Source of the DNA: Marinobacter orientalis | GTDB taxonomy: Bacteria > Pseudomonadota > Gammaproteobacteria > Pseudomonadales > Oleiphilaceae | DNA: 64,000 nucleotides | Direction: 5' to 3' | Assembly (NCBI RefSeq): GCF_004792665.1 | Contig: NZ_SRZX01000001.1 | Location: 992,001 to 1,056,000, forward strand | In this document: one piece after another, positions 1 to 9,524 of the stretch | Layout of the letters: each line of letters starts with the position of its first letter | Numbering within the stretch: the stretch's first letter is position 1 | Translations under genes and position numbers: made by a program | Notes under the pieces: generated by a model | Told to the model about the DNA's origin: nothing | Database searches by the model: none | The model's input: the letters and a program-made list of their open reading frames with translations, nothing else

Positions 1-2
1 TC

Positions 3-281
3 AGCGACTGGAAACTGGGCATGCTGGGCGCCATTGCCGGCCCTGCCTCGGGGTTGATCCTGGCCTGGCCGATGATCGCGATTCTCGATCTGCCGGGCTT
101 GCAGGTGGCTGCGCTGTGGGTCTTTGCAGCGATGCCGCCCGCTGTGCTGAACTATATGCTGGCAGAGCAGTACAAACAGGAGCCCCACAAGGTGGCCTCG
201 CTGGTGCTGATCGGTAACCTCGGGAGCCTGGTGGTTATGCCCATTGTACTCGGACTGGTGTTTGCGGCCGGCTATGTCTGA
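3..281 (+). CDS. AEC-type transporter, C-terminal fragment
   Basis: The gene enters from the left edge of the window, so only the last 92 codons are seen and no true start is present. The fragment is almost entirely hydrophobic with about three membrane segments, and ends in a Gly/Val/Met-rich helix typical of the last helices of the auxin efflux carrier (AEC) permease family. That family exports small organic acids or amino acids across the inner membrane, but no substrate can be read from this piece. Its stop overlaps the ATG of the next gene by 8 bp, which suggests co-transcription and translational coupling. The family call rests on a short region; another ten-helix permease family remains possible. 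Confidence 0.55.
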   Translation, partial: SDWKLGMLGAIAGPASGLILAWPMIAILDLPGLQVAALWVFAAMPPAVLNYMLAEQYKQEPHKVASLVLIGNLGSLVVMPIVLGLVFAAGYV

Positions 282-1164
282 AACCATTGCAGTCGTACGC
301 GCCTCCCGCCCCAATTTCCTGGTGCTCGCGCTCCTGTGCGCGGGTCTTGGCGTTGCGCTGGCCTGGCAACAGGGTGAGCCACCACCACTACCGGATGCCC
401 TTCTGGTACTTATAGGTGCTGTGCTGGCCCACGCTGCGGTCAACCTGCTCAATGAATATGAAGACTTCGCCTCCGGACTGGATCTGATCACCCGTCGCAC
501 CCCTTTTTCCGGTGGCAGCGGGGCGTTGCCGGAGATACCTTCAGCCGCAACAGGGGTCCTGATTGCGGGTTTCAGCGCACTGGCGATGGTGATCGCCATT
601 GGTCTGTATTTCCTCTGGCTGCGGGGGCTGCCAATGCTGGCACTCGGTGCTTTCGGCGTTGTCCTGGTGTTGACTTACACCCGCTGGATTACCCGTTCGC
701 CCCTCATCTGCCTGCTGGCGCCGGGGCTGGGCTTCGGCCCGGTGATGATTCTGGGAAGTCTGATTGCTCTGGGTGCCCCGCTGGATTCAACAGCTCTCAC
801 GGTTTCGCTGGTCAGCCTTCTGCTGGTAAGCGAACTGCTGCTGATCAACCAGATACCGGATGCCGAGGCAGACCGTAAAGTCGGGCGCCGGCACCTTGTC
901 ATCACCCTTGGCATACCAGCGGCCGTTCGACTCGTGGGCACCATGCTGCTGGCCAGCTACGGAGTGCTGATCGCAGGCCTGCTGGCAGGCTGGTTACCAG
1001 TGTGGAGCATCCTTGCTCTGGCGCCGCTGCCCGCGGCGCTGTGGATAACCCTCAGACTACCGGGCGCGGTTACCGATCCCCAACAGCTCGATACCCTTCT
1101 CGGCGTTAATGTTGCGGTACTGCTGACAACGCTGGCATTACTGATACCGGGTCTCAGCCTTTAA
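274..1164 (+). CDS. UbiA-family prenyltransferase
   Basis: Integral membrane protein of 296 residues with about eight or nine hydrophobic segments. Both aspartate-rich motifs of the UbiA superfamily are visible: [14 protein letters not shown] near residue 65 and [13 protein letters not shown] near residue 196. These bind the Mg-diphosphate of a polyprenyl donor in enzymes such as MenA and UbiA, which prenylate an aromatic ring. The acceptor cannot be told from sequence; MenA-like is the closest impression, but no menaquinone genes lie nearby. An in-frame codon at 244 would lie inside the preceding gene; ATG 274, overlapping that gene's stop, is preferred. The 3' end overlaps the convergent chemotaxis receptor gene by 11 bp. 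Confidence 0.75.
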   Translation: MSETIAVVRASRPNFLVLALLCAGLGVALAWQQGEPPPLPDALLVLIGAVLAHAAVNLLNEYEDFASGLDLITRRTPFSGGSGALPEIPSAATGVLIAGFSALAMVIAIGLYFLWLRGLPMLALGAFGVVLVLTYTRWITRSPLICLLAPGLGFGPVMILGSLIALGAPLDSTALTVSLVSLLLVSELLLINQIPDAEADRKVGRRHLVITLGIPAAVRLVGTMLLASYGVLIAGLLAGWLPVWSILALAPLPAALWITLRLPGAVTDPQQLDTLLGVNVAVLLTTLALLIPGLSL

Positions 1165-2797
1165 GCCGGAACACGCTGACCCGCCCACTCAACTGTTCCG
1201 CCAGCGTAGCAAGATCGCGGCTGGCGCCGGCCACCTGCTCGGAACCGGCGGAGGTTTCCACGGTGGAGTCGTGAATACGGCTGATGTTGCGATTTACTTC
1301 CTCGGCAACACTGCTCTGTTCCTCCGCAGCGCTGGCGATCTGGGCATTCATGTCATTAATCTCACCCACTTCCTGCCGGATCTGCGTCAGTGCCTGCTCT
1401 GCGGAACGGGTCTTTTCCACGGTGGTCCTGACCAGATCACGACTCGCCTCCATCACTTTCGCCGCTTCCCCGGCGCCGGTCTGCAGTTTCCCGATCATCT
1501 CCCGGATTTCACGGGTTGAATCCTGGGTACGGGTCGCCAGTGAACGCACTTCGTCGGCCACCACTGCGAAGCCGCGACCATGGGTACCGGCACGGGCCGC
1601 TTCGATGGCGGCGTTCAGGGCCAGCAGATTGGTCTGTTCTGCGATAGCATTGATCACTTCAATGATTTTTTCGATATTGGCGCTGTCATCGGAAACTCGA
1701 TGTACGGTTGCCGACGCCCTTTCGAGGGTGTCGGCCAGTTCTCCGATAGAGACGGCCGTTTCCTGGACTACACGGTTACCGGTTTCCACTTCCTGATCCG
1801 CTTTGCCGGTCGCTGTGGCGGCACTGGAGGCAAATCCCGCCACTTCGTTCACCGTAGCTGCCATCTGGTTGATGGCGGTTGCCATTTGCTCCGCTTCTTC
1901 GGACTGAATGCGGATCTGGCGATTATTGTTGTCGGATGTAGACAACAGTTCGGAAGAGCTTCTGGACAATTCCGTTGCCGACTGGCGGACCTCACTGATA
2001 ATTCCGGCAAGCCGTTCCACCGTATCCCTGAGTGCACCCATTACGCTGTCCGGATATTTCGTGCGGATATCCTGGTCAAGAATACCATCCGAGAGCCGGC
2101 GAATGGCGTCGGCGACCTCATCCGGCTCCGCACCGAGGGTTGAGCGGATCTTGCGGATAATAAGCACCGCCACGACAATGCTCAGCAATACCGCGAAGCC
2201 GGTCACCAGGAATATCATTCTGTTGAAATTGCCGGCTGCATCGCGCACCGCACCCACGTTTGTGGTGATGAAGGCTTCCTGATGATCGATGAAGGCGTTG
2301 ATGCGATCAAGCCAGGTGGTATAGGCGGGGGAGACATCCTCCAGCAGAAATTCCCGGGCTTCATCGATTCGGCCCTGCTGGCGCATGTCCAGCAGCTCGT
2401 CAGTCAGCGCAAGGGTGGTACGCTCTATATCCTTGATATTCGCCAACAGGTCCTTTTCCCGCTCTGAAGCTCCGGCCGACCTGAATAACTGATCCATGGG
2501 TCTGGCAGATTCCACATAAAAGGTTTTCAACCGCTCGATATCCCGGAGATGGGTTCTCAGGTCCTGATCGTCGCGTACCAGTACCGCATCGCGGATAGCA
2601 ATCGCACGATCATGAACACTGCCACGAAAATTGATGGCGTAGCGCTGTTTCATGGCTGCGTCATCGCCTACCTCAGTGAGTGTGCGGTCGATAAAGCCAA
2701 CCCGGTGATTACCAATCACACTGACAAGCACCATCAGGGAAAGGATAAGGCCAAAACCCAGGGCAAGGCGTTTGGCGACAGTGAGATTGCTGAACAT
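1154..2797 (-). CDS. Methyl-accepting chemotaxis protein
   Basis: Transmembrane chemoreceptor of about 547 residues. An N-terminal membrane helix (about 8-30) is followed by a periplasmic region of about 150 residues rich in helices, of the four-helix-bundle type, a second membrane helix near 195-215, a HAMP linker, and a long cytoplasmic coiled coil. The conserved signalling hairpin is plain: [20 protein letters not shown] followed by [23 protein letters not shown]. The receptor would bind a ligand outside and control CheA/CheW inside; the ligand is unknown. GGAG precedes two adjacent ATGs (2800 and 2797); 2797 gives better spacing and the usual [16 protein letters not shown] start. No pentapeptide tether for CheR is evident at the C-terminus. 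No other chemotaxis gene is nearby. Confidence 0.9.
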   Translation of the reverse strand: MFSNLTVAKRLALGFGLILSLMVLVSVIGNHRVGFIDRTLTEVGDDAAMKQRYAINFRGSVHDRAIAIRDAVLVRDDQDLRTHLRDIERLKTFYVESARPMDQLFRSAGASEREKDLLANIKDIERTTLALTDELLDMRQQGRIDEAREFLLEDVSPAYTTWLDRINAFIDHQEAFITTNVGAVRDAAGNFNRMIFLVTGFAVLLSIVVAVLIIRKIRSTLGAEPDEVADAIRRLSDGILDQDIRTKYPDSVMGALRDTVERLAGIISEVRQSATELSRSSSELLSTSDNNNRQIRIQSEEAEQMATAINQMAATVNEVAGFASSAATATGKADQEVETGNRVVQETAVSIGELADTLERASATVHRVSDDSANIEKIIEVINAIAEQTNLLALNAAIEAARAGTHGRGFAVVADEVRSLATRTQDSTREIREMIGKLQTGAGEAAKVMEASRDLVRTTVEKTRSAEQALTQIRQEVGEINDMNAQIASAAEEQSSVAEEVNRNISRIHDSTVETSAGSEQVAGASRDLATLAEQLSGRVSVFRLKG

Positions 2798-3035
2798 CAT
2801 GTTACTCCGGCAATTTAAACCATACATCGAAGATATCTATTCCCCGGTTCAGCGAGATTGGATCAATGGATGGGCCAGATAATGGTGATCTTTTACAATT
2901 ATTTTCATTGCTACGTATCGTTACGTCCCGTTGCAATCTGCAGGGGTAACCGGTGGATGCGCTTGCAACCGCCGGGGCTTTGTCCGAAGGTAAGATCATT
3001 CAGGTTGAATTTCATTTTGATACGGAGATCCGCCC

Positions 3036-5543
3036 ATGAGTGTTCTGCTTCTCCTCCTCAGTGCATTGGTACTGATTTATCTGGGTATCGGTGGCACCAC
3101 CGCCGCCGCTGTCCTGGTGATTGCAACGGTGATAGGCCTGTTTCAGGACGGCTGGCACATCCTCAGCATTCTGTTTGGCGGTGGCCTGCTTGCTCTGGGC
3201 CTGGTGCTGGTGCTGCCAGGCGACCTGAGACGCGAAAAACTCAGCGCTCCCCTGCTGGGCTGGGTAAGAGGGCGCCTGCCCACGCTTTCGGATACCGAAG
3301 CCGAAGCAATCCGCTCGGGCTCTGTGGACTGGGATGGGGAACTGTTTTCCGGCCAGCCCGAATGGTCCAGGCTCCTGGACGCAAAACCTGCCCATCTTTC
3401 CAGCGAAGAGCAGGCGTTTCTGGACGGGCCGGTGGAAAAGCTCTGCGACATGCTGGACGACTGGAAGATCACCCACGAAGACTATGACCTGCCTGACAAG
3501 GTCTGGAAATTCATTCGTGAAAACGGGTTCTTCGGGCTGATGATTCCCCGGGAACAGGGCGGCAGGGGCTTCTCCCATACCGCGCATTCCGAAATCGTAA
3601 TGAAGATTTCCACCCGCAGCGTGTCTGCCGCTGTCACTGTCATGGTGCCCAATTCCCTGGGGCCGGGCGAGTTACTGATGGAATACGGCACTGATGCCCA
3701 GAAAGAGCATTACCTGCCCCGGCTCTCCAGCGGCGAGGAAATCCCCTGCTTTGCACTGACCTCGCCGGTGGCCGGTTCCGATGCCGGCGCAATTCCGGAC
3801 AAAGGCATCGTCTGCAAGGGCCAGTGGAACGGCGAGGAAGTGCTGGGCCTGAAAGTCACCTGGAACAAACGCTACATCACCCTGGCACCGGTCGCCACGC
3901 TGATTGGCCTGGCCATCAAGGTGTACGATCCGGACCGGCTGCTGGGTGATTCCGACGAGATCGGTGTGACCTGTGTGATGATTCCCCAGGACCTTGAAGG
4001 GGTGCACTCCGGCGCCCGTCACTTGCCGATGAATACAGTGTTCATGAACGGCCCGACGTGGGGCAACGACGTCTTCATCCCCATGGACCAGATCATCGGT
4101 GGCCAGGACATGCTGGGCAAGGGCTGGAAGATGCTGCTGGAAACCCTTTCCATTGGCCGCTCCATCTCCCTGCCCGCACTGGGCACCGGCGCCGGCAAGG
4201 TGGCCAGCCTGGCAACCGGTTCCTATGCCCTCACCAGAGAACAGTTCGGGCGCTCCATCAGCCAGTTTGAAGGGGTGCAGGAAGCTCTCGAACCCATTGC
4301 CGGTTACACCTACATGATGGATGCCGCGCGTCTGCTGACCTCCGGCATGCTGGACCGGGGTGTGCGGCCATCCGTGCCCTCCGCGTTGCTCAAGTACCGC
4401 AATACCGACCTGATGCGTATTGTGATCAACCATGCCATGGATGTGGTGGCGGGCCGTGGTGTCATAACCGGCCCCCGCAACTTCCTGGCCCGGGCCTACC
4501 AGGCTGTGCCTATCGGCATCACGGTCGAAGGCGCCAATATCCTCACCCGCAGTCTGATGGTGTTCGGCCAGGGCGCTATCCGCTGCCATCCGTTCATTGT
4601 CGAAGAGATCGAAGCGGCAGGCATGGAAGACAACAAAGCGGCAGTCGAGAAATTTGACGGCATCTTCTATCGCCATATCGCCCACACCACCCGCAATGCG
4701 CTGCGATCGTTCGTGCTCGCACTGACTGGCGGCTTGCTGGAACCGGTACCACGCCAGGGCAACATCCAGTCCAGCTATCGCCAGCTGGCCCGCTTCTCCT
4801 CAGCTTTTGCGCTGATGACTGACGTAACCCTGCTGACCGTCGGCGGCGGCCTCAAGGCCCGCCAGCGTCTGTCCGGACGCATGGCGGACTGCCTGGTGCA
4901 TCTGTACTACGCCACAGCCGTCATCAAGCAGTGGCACGAGGAAGGCTATCCGGATGATCAGCGCCCGCTGGTGGACTGGTGCCTGCAAACCAGCCTGCGG
5001 GACTTCAAGACGTCGATGCGCGAGCTGATCATTAACTTCCCGGTTCCACTGCTACGCTGGCCCATGCGGGTACTGGTGTTCCCGCTCGGGGCCACTGGTC
5101 TGAACGGGCCAAATGACAAGCTCGGCGCCAAAGTTGCGGCCAGCATCGTCAGGGATACGCCGCTGCGCCAGCGCATCAGCCGTGGCAGCTACATCAGCAC
5201 TGACCCGGACGATGCACTGGGCCGCGTACTGAATGCCTACCGGCTTGCCAATGAAACCCGCGAAATGCGCGAGCGCCTGCATGAAGCCCTGCGCAATCGC
5301 GATGAAGACGAACTGGGCGGCATTGATCTGCTGATGGGCCACGAGCGCAAGGAACTGGTGGACTGGGCCTGTGATCAGGGTGTCGTGAAGAAGGAGGAAT
5401 GCGACAAGCTTCTGGAAGCCCTGGAAGCGCTCTACGATGTTATCCGCGTGGATGCATTTGAAGCGGATGGCCTGAAGGCATTGTCCAGATGTGCCAAGGG
5501 CAAGCGCAAGGTCGTTGAACGCCCACCCAGAGAAGAAGAGTGA
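3036..5543 (+). CDS. fadE: Acyl-CoA dehydrogenase, long FadE type
   Basis: Protein of 835 residues, close to the roughly 814 of E. coli FadE and about twice a standard acyl-CoA dehydrogenase. It catalyses the first, FAD-dependent oxidation of beta-oxidation, making trans-2-enoyl-CoA. Two hydrophobic segments at residues 1-65 suggest inner-membrane association. The central dehydrogenase region contains CFALTSPVAGSDAG (near 245) and the flavin-domain stretch REQFGRSISQFEGVQEALEP (near 405-424); the long C-terminal part is the DUF1974-type extension of this subfamily. GGAG lies 8 bp before the ATG. It is monocistronic, with a 208-bp upstream gap and a strong hairpin downstream. It is separate from the other beta-oxidation genes at 14-20 kb, as is usual for FadE. 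Confidence 0.93.
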   Translation: MSVLLLLLSALVLIYLGIGGTTAAAVLVIATVIGLFQDGWHILSILFGGGLLALGLVLVLPGDLRREKLSAPLLGWVRGRLPTLSDTEAEAIRSGSVDWDGELFSGQPEWSRLLDAKPAHLSSEEQAFLDGPVEKLCDMLDDWKITHEDYDLPDKVWKFIRENGFFGLMIPREQGGRGFSHTAHSEIVMKISTRSVSAAVTVMVPNSLGPGELLMEYGTDAQKEHYLPRLSSGEEIPCFALTSPVAGSDAGAIPDKGIVCKGQWNGEEVLGLKVTWNKRYITLAPVATLIGLAIKVYDPDRLLGDSDEIGVTCVMIPQDLEGVHSGARHLPMNTVFMNGPTWGNDVFIPMDQIIGGQDMLGKGWKMLLETLSIGRSISLPALGTGAGKVASLATGSYALTREQFGRSISQFEGVQEALEPIAGYTYMMDAARLLTSGMLDRGVRPSVPSALLKYRNTDLMRIVINHAMDVVAGRGVITGPRNFLARAYQAVPIGITVEGANILTRSLMVFGQGAIRCHPFIVEEIEAAGMEDNKAAVEKFDGIFYRHIAHTTRNALRSFVLALTGGLLEPVPRQGNIQSSYRQLARFSSAFALMTDVTLLTVGGGLKARQRLSGRMADCLVHLYYATAVIKQWHEEGYPDDQRPLVDWCLQTSLRDFKTSMRELIINFPVPLLRWPMRVLVFPLGATGLNGPNDKLGAKVAASIVRDTPLRQRISRGSYISTDPDDALGRVLNAYRLANETREMRERLHEALRNRDEDELGGIDLLMGHERKELVDWACDQGVVKKEECDKLLEALEALYDVIRVDAFEADGLKALSRCAKGKRKVVERPPREEE

Positions 5544-5547
5544 TTCC

Positions 5548-5582
5548 CCTCAGCCGCGCCCGATAACCGGGTGCGGCTGAGG
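5548..5582 (+). terminator. Strong hairpin after fadE
   Basis: Arms CCTCAGCCGCGCCCG (5548-5562) and CGGGTGCGGCTGAGG (5568-5582) form a 15-bp stem with one G.T pair and a 5-nt loop, starting 5 bp after the fadE stop. The T tract that follows is poor, so it could also act as an mRNA 3'-end stabiliser or an inefficient terminator. Confidence 0.6.
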
Positions 5583-5750
5583 CTCTACATCTGATCTACC
5601 CGCCCGACCCCACTATTGCCTCAGCCTCTCGGTACAATTGCCACATTCTATGAAAGAAGAATCAGAAAGCGCTTTTTATTACGAACTTCTAGTTATAAAA
5701 TACCACCTATATATTTCATTTAAGCATATAAAGATATTCCGGCAGGCTAT

Positions 5751-6521
5751 ATGGAACTTCAGTTCAGCGAGGTGACCAAATCATTTGGCGACCTCAATGT
5801 GATCAGGCAATTTGACACCACTATCCGCAACGGCGAAATCGTTGCGCTGGTGGGCCCGTCCGGTTGCGGCAAATCCACGTTGTTACACATGCTGGCCGGA
5901 CTTCAACAGCCTTCTTCCGGGGGCCTGACTGCGGATGGTGCCTCGGTTGCCATGCCGTCCCCCGAGCGCACCCTGGTGTTCCAGGAACACGCCCTCTATC
6001 CCTGGATGACCCTGCTGGACAATGTAGCCCTGGCACTGGAGTTCCAGGACAAGCCCCGCAAGACATCTCTGGCAGAGGCCCGCAAATGGCTTTCCAGGGT
6101 CAGGCTTGTGGGATTTGAAGACTATTACCCCCATCAGGTGTCGGGAGGCATGCGCCAGCGTTGTGCCCTGGCCAGGGCCTTTATCGCCCGCCCCAAGGTC
6201 CTGTTGCTGGACGAACCTTTTGGTGCCCTGGATGCGCTGACCCGGATGACCCTGCAAAGCGTCCTCAAGGATCTGATCGAGGAAGAGCGCCCCACTGTGG
6301 TTCTGGTCACCCATGATGTGGATGAAGCCCTCTATCTGGCAGACCGCGTGATGGTTTTCAGCCAGCGCCCGGCGACCGTTTTGCGGGAAGTCGAACTGGG
6401 GCATATTCCCAAGACCCATGATCTGTCCGCTTTTGCCGATGTCCGTCGGGAAGTACTGAACCTGCTGGGCATTGACACTGACGAACACATACCCACTGAT
6501 TCCCAAGGAGAAACGGCATGA
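5751..6521 (+). CDS. ABC transporter ATP-binding protein, NitT/TauT type
   Basis: ATPase subunit of 256 residues for an importer of the nitrate/sulfonate/taurine class. Walker A is GPSGCGKST (35-43), the Q-loop glutamine is at 78, the signature is SGGMRQ (131-136), Walker B is LLLDEP (151-156) and the switch histidine is in VTHD near 188. All catalytic motifs are intact. It is the first gene of a three-gene operon; its stop overlaps the start of the binding protein by ATGA. A 200-bp AT-rich leader with A/T runs (5640-5745) precedes it and probably holds the promoter, though I cannot place -10 and -35 boxes with confidence. The substrate is unknown: TauB, SsuB and ThiZ-like proteins all look alike at this level. 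Confidence 0.88.
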   Translation: MELQFSEVTKSFGDLNVIRQFDTTIRNGEIVALVGPSGCGKSTLLHMLAGLQQPSSGGLTADGASVAMPSPERTLVFQEHALYPWMTLLDNVALALEFQDKPRKTSLAEARKWLSRVRLVGFEDYYPHQVSGGMRQRCALARAFIARPKVLLLDEPFGALDALTRMTLQSVLKDLIEEERPTVVLVTHDVDEALYLADRVMVFSQRPATVLREVELGHIPKTHDLSAFADVRREVLNLLGIDTDEHIPTDSQGETA

Positions 6522-7513
6522 ACCGCTTTTTACTGGCTCCCGTCTTTGTCTTCCTGCTGGGCCTGGTTGTTGCCAGCCCGGCAACAGCCGCAGAAGAATT
6601 CCGTGTTGGTTATGTCCGCGTTATGGACGATGCCCAGGCCATGCTGGCCTACGAAGCAGGCCTCTATGAGAAGTATGGCCTGGACGCACAGCTGATCGAA
6701 TTTACCTCGGGCACTGACCTGATCAAGGGCATTGTCGGTGGCCAGCTGGATATCGGCGTACTGGGCTTTTCCAACGCCTTTACCTGGGCTTCCAGGGGGG
6801 CGGACCTGAAAATCGTCGGTGGGGCCCAGCGCGGTTATCACTCCCTGCTGGTGCGCGAAGATTCCGGCATTGAATCGGTGGAGGATCTCGAGGGCAAAAG
6901 CCTGGCGTCCCAGAAACAGGGCAGCACCGCAGACATTGTGCTCAAGGGTGTAATGCTCGCCAATGCCGGACTGGAACCGTCGGACCTGAATATCATGGGT
7001 GTTGCCCCTGCTGTGGCGGTACAGTCGCTGGTTGGTGGTCGTGTGGATGCCGCCTTCCTTTTCGAGCCCTATGACCGCATTGCGCAGCTGGTCGCTCCGG
7101 TCAGGCAGATCTATGAGATTGGCGAAGTCTGGCCGTTCCCCTGCATGGTAGTGATCACTTCCGGGGAAACCCTGGAAAAGCGCAAGGACGTACTCTGGGC
7201 GGCACTGGATGCCCAGCGCGAAGCCATTGAAATGCTTGAGAACGACCCCGAGAAGGCAGCGCCCTACATCACCGACTACTTTATCCGGGAGCCGGTAGTG
7301 AAGTCCCGCAACCAGGGCGATGTTCCCAGTGAGCAGGTGATTACCGAGGCCATCAAGACCAACGACTTCAGCGCCAAGCTGACTGAAGACGATATCGGCC
7401 GCATGAAGGAACTGGCCGCCATCATGCAGGAACAGGGCATTCTCCAGGTGGAAGGCGAGTTTGATGTCGACTCCCTGCTCGACATGTCCTGGCAGCAGGC
7501 GCGTGAGCTCTAG
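6518..7513 (+). CDS. ABC transporter substrate-binding protein, NitT/TauT type
   Basis: Periplasmic solute receptor of 331 residues. A signal peptide ends near ATAA (residue 25) and is followed by the family opening EEFRVGYVRVMDDAQAMLAY. The fold resembles the SsuA/TauA/NMT1 group: EAGLYEKYGLDAQLIEFTSG near 50 and repeated GG(R/Q)(V/L)D segments that line the hinge. The start has a clear AAGGAG and overlaps the upstream stop. The protein delivers ligand to the permease encoded next. Substrates in this superfamily range over sulfonates, nitrate, bicarbonate, pyrimidine precursors and riboflavin, and nothing here decides among them. The neighbouring LysR gene is of the GcvA type and gives no further clue. 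Confidence 0.85.
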   Translation: MNRFLLAPVFVFLLGLVVASPATAAEEFRVGYVRVMDDAQAMLAYEAGLYEKYGLDAQLIEFTSGTDLIKGIVGGQLDIGVLGFSNAFTWASRGADLKIVGGAQRGYHSLLVREDSGIESVEDLEGKSLASQKQGSTADIVLKGVMLANAGLEPSDLNIMGVAPAVAVQSLVGGRVDAAFLFEPYDRIAQLVAPVRQIYEIGEVWPFPCMVVITSGETLEKRKDVLWAALDAQREAIEMLENDPEKAAPYITDYFIREPVVKSRNQGDVPSEQVITEAIKTNDFSAKLTEDDIGRMKELAAIMQEQGILQVEGEFDVDSLLDMSWQQAREL

Positions 7514-7515
7514 GC

Positions 7516-8286
7516 ATGAGTAATACCCAGTCAACCGGCGTTGCCAGCAAACGGGCCTATGTGGCCGCTATCGCCATCATCCTGTTTTTCTGGCAGGTGG
7601 CGGCCTGGTTCCTGCCGGACTTCCTGATGCCGGATGTACCGGTGGCCCTGCAGCGATTGTGGGAGGAACTGAACAGCGGCGACTTCTACGAGGGGCTCGG
7701 CAACAGCATGAGCCGCCTCGGCATCGGCTACGGGGCCGCCCTGTTCTTTGGCATTGTTCTGGGGCTGGTGGGGGGCACCCTCGACATGGTGCGCAGTACC
7801 CTGAAGGCCGCCATCATCATCCTGCAATCCATCCCGTCCATTGCCTGGGTGCCGCTGTTCCTGATCCTGATGGGTTTCGGCAACATGCCGATCATTGTGG
7901 TGGTGGCCATCGGAGCGTTCTTCCCCACCGCTCTGAGCGTGATGAATGCCACCGAGAGCGTCGAGAAAGTGCATATTTCAGCGGCGCGTGTGATGGGTGC
8001 GTCAAAGATGCAGATGCTCAGACGGGTCTACTTCCCTGCCGTTACCCCGGAGCTGATTACCGGCGCCCAACTGGCTTTCGGCAACGCCTGGCGGGCCCTG
8101 ATCTCGGCTGAGATGATTGTTGGCTTCAGCGCCGGCCTGGGCAAATCCCTCGCCTATTCCGGCGAGATTGCGGACATGACCGGTGTGATGACCAACATCC
8201 TGGTGATTGCGATACTGGCCGCGGTGATTGACCAGGTCATCCTGGAGCGCATCAAGCACAGGCTGCTTCGTTACCAGTATCTCTGA
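7516..8286 (+). CDS. ABC transporter permease, NitT/TauT type
   Basis: Inner-membrane permease of 256 residues with about six helices (first at 15-35). The EAA coupling loop is visible as SAARVMGASKMQMLRRVYFPAVTPEL, which docks on the ATPase, and GNAWRALISAEMIVG follows as is usual in SsuC/TauC proteins. It starts 2 bp after the stop of the binding-protein gene and closes the operon. Three base pairs separate its stop from the end of the convergent LysR gene, leaving no room for a dedicated terminator. The ATPase, receptor and permease together make a complete importer; a homodimeric permease is expected because only one permease gene is present. Confidence 0.88.
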   Translation: MSNTQSTGVASKRAYVAAIAIILFFWQVAAWFLPDFLMPDVPVALQRLWEELNSGDFYEGLGNSMSRLGIGYGAALFFGIVLGLVGGTLDMVRSTLKAAIIILQSIPSIAWVPLFLILMGFGNMPIIVVVAIGAFFPTALSVMNATESVEKVHISAARVMGASKMQMLRRVYFPAVTPELITGAQLAFGNAWRALISAEMIVGFSAGLGKSLAYSGEIADMTGVMTNILVIAILAAVIDQVILERIKHRLLRYQYL

Positions 8287-8289
8287 CAC

Positions 8290-9237
8290 TCACTCCGCCC
8301 TGAGACCACCACGAATGGCCTCATCCACCAGCCACCGGCGCAGAATCCGGATACCCCGCTCGCGCTGGCGGCTGGTTTTCCAGGCGAAGTAGAATTTGTC
8401 CCCGGTCATCACCGAGTGGCAGGGCAAGCGCACAAAATCCCCCGAATCCTTTCGCGTGCTGAGCATGTAATCGTTCGTCAACGCGATACCCTGATGGTAC
8501 CGCGCCGCCTCCAGCGCCAGCAGCATGTGACTGAAATGCTGGATTCGCGCCGCGCCGGGAATGGTCTGATCCACCCCGCGATACCAGGCCTCCCAGTCAC
8601 CGGCCGCTTTGTCGAAAATACTGTGGGTGGAAAGCAGGGGAAACCGGGACACTTCCTCCGGTGACAACTCCGGCTCATCCCGCCCCTCAATCTCCGAATC
8701 CCGCCCCAGCTCCCGCCGGATACGCTGCCAGTAATCCTGGCTGCACACCGGAAACAGCCGCTCGATGTACAACAACTCATAACTGAACGCCGCCGATGCG
8801 GGCTTGATGGTAATAAAACAGTCTGCGACCCGGTCCGACAACACCGGATTCTCGCTACTCATCTCCAGTGACAGCTCCAGCTGCGGATGCTCGCGCTGCA
8901 AATCCGGCAACCGCGGCACCAGCCAGCGCACCGCAAACGAACTGAACACCGACAGCCGCAACCGCGACTCCTCATGCCCCAGCAACTGCTCACTCACCCG
9001 CTCAATCTGCAACAGCGCCGACCCTATCCCATCCAGATACTGCCGTCCCTCATCGGTCAGCGTCAGCGTTCGCCCGCTGCGCCAGAACAGCTTCTCACCC
9101 AGGTAGGTCTCCAGCTGCTTGATCTGATGACTGACCGCACTCTGACTCACAGCCAGCTCCTCAGCGGCCAGCGAAAAACTGTTCAGCCGGGCAACGGCCT
9201 CGAAGACGGGCAGTGATTTCAGGGGTGGAAGCTTCAT
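8290..9237 (-). CDS. LysR-family regulator, GcvA-like
   Basis: Transcription factor of 315 residues. The N-terminal winged helix-turn-helix (about 5-65) is unmistakable, with FEAVARLNSFSLAAEELAVSQSAVSHQIKQLE as its core, followed by a linker helix and an effector-binding domain. The opening LPPLKSLPVFEAVARLNSFS is that of the GcvA/AmpR branch. It converges on the ABC operon, so any control of that operon would be in trans from the far end. LysR proteins usually act on a divergent neighbour; here the divergent space (9238-9524) holds the structured repeat and leads into the EamA permease gene on the plus strand, which is therefore the more natural regulatory partner. That link is inference. 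Confidence 0.85.
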   Translation of the reverse strand: MKLPPLKSLPVFEAVARLNSFSLAAEELAVSQSAVSHQIKQLETYLGEKLFWRSGRTLTLTDEGRQYLDGIGSALLQIERVSEQLLGHEESRLRLSVFSSFAVRWLVPRLPDLQREHPQLELSLEMSSENPVLSDRVADCFITIKPASAAFSYELLYIERLFPVCSQDYWQRIRRELGRDSEIEGRDEPELSPEEVSRFPLLSTHSIFDKAAGDWEAWYRGVDQTIPGAARIQHFSHMLLALEAARYHQGIALTNDYMLSTRKDSGDFVRLPCHSVMTGDKFYFAWKTSRQRERGIRILRRWLVDEAIRGGLRAE

Positions 9238-9373
9238 TATCTATTTTTCTAATACCTATGGATTAAAGATCATTTTATCAGATATTAGCACAGGCATAGA
9301 ATGCCAACACAAGGTTCAGGTTGAGAAACAAAAAGACCGTTTAAAAACACCGAGAGCCATCGCTGGAGTATGG

Positions 9374-9483
9374 GAGTCAGCGGGTAAGGCCTTTTCGAAA
9401 GCGTGCGGAGCCATGGATGGCGGAGCTCGAGCGTACAGGGATGTATTTACAGCGTATTTCGAAAAGGCCTTACCCGCTGGCTC
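9374..9483 (+). repeat. Structured intergenic repeat, copy A
   Basis: An inverted repeat of 27 bp (9374-9400 with 9457-9483; 26 Watson-Crick pairs and one T.G) encloses a 56-nt core. The core begins GCGTGCGGAGCCATGGATGG and ends TTTACAGCGTA. It contains the direct repeat CGGAGC, a short inverted repeat GCCAT/ATGGC, and a second hairpin TACA-GGGA-TGTA. The same core occurs at 17774-17827 (inverted) and 17980-18036 with different arms. Copy A ends 41 bp before the EamA gene start, so a transcript of that gene could carry the hairpin in its leader. Apparent reading frames through it exist on both strands but are by-products of the repeat. I do not recognise the family. Confidence 0.85.
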
Positions 9484-9524
9484 AAACTCCCAAATTTCGA
9501 GCAAGACCAGAAATAGGAGTTTCC

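Noticed and set aside
3672..4685. A 337-codon frame antisense to fadE
   Set aside because: Same type of shadow frame; composition is implausible for a protein and fadE is certain.
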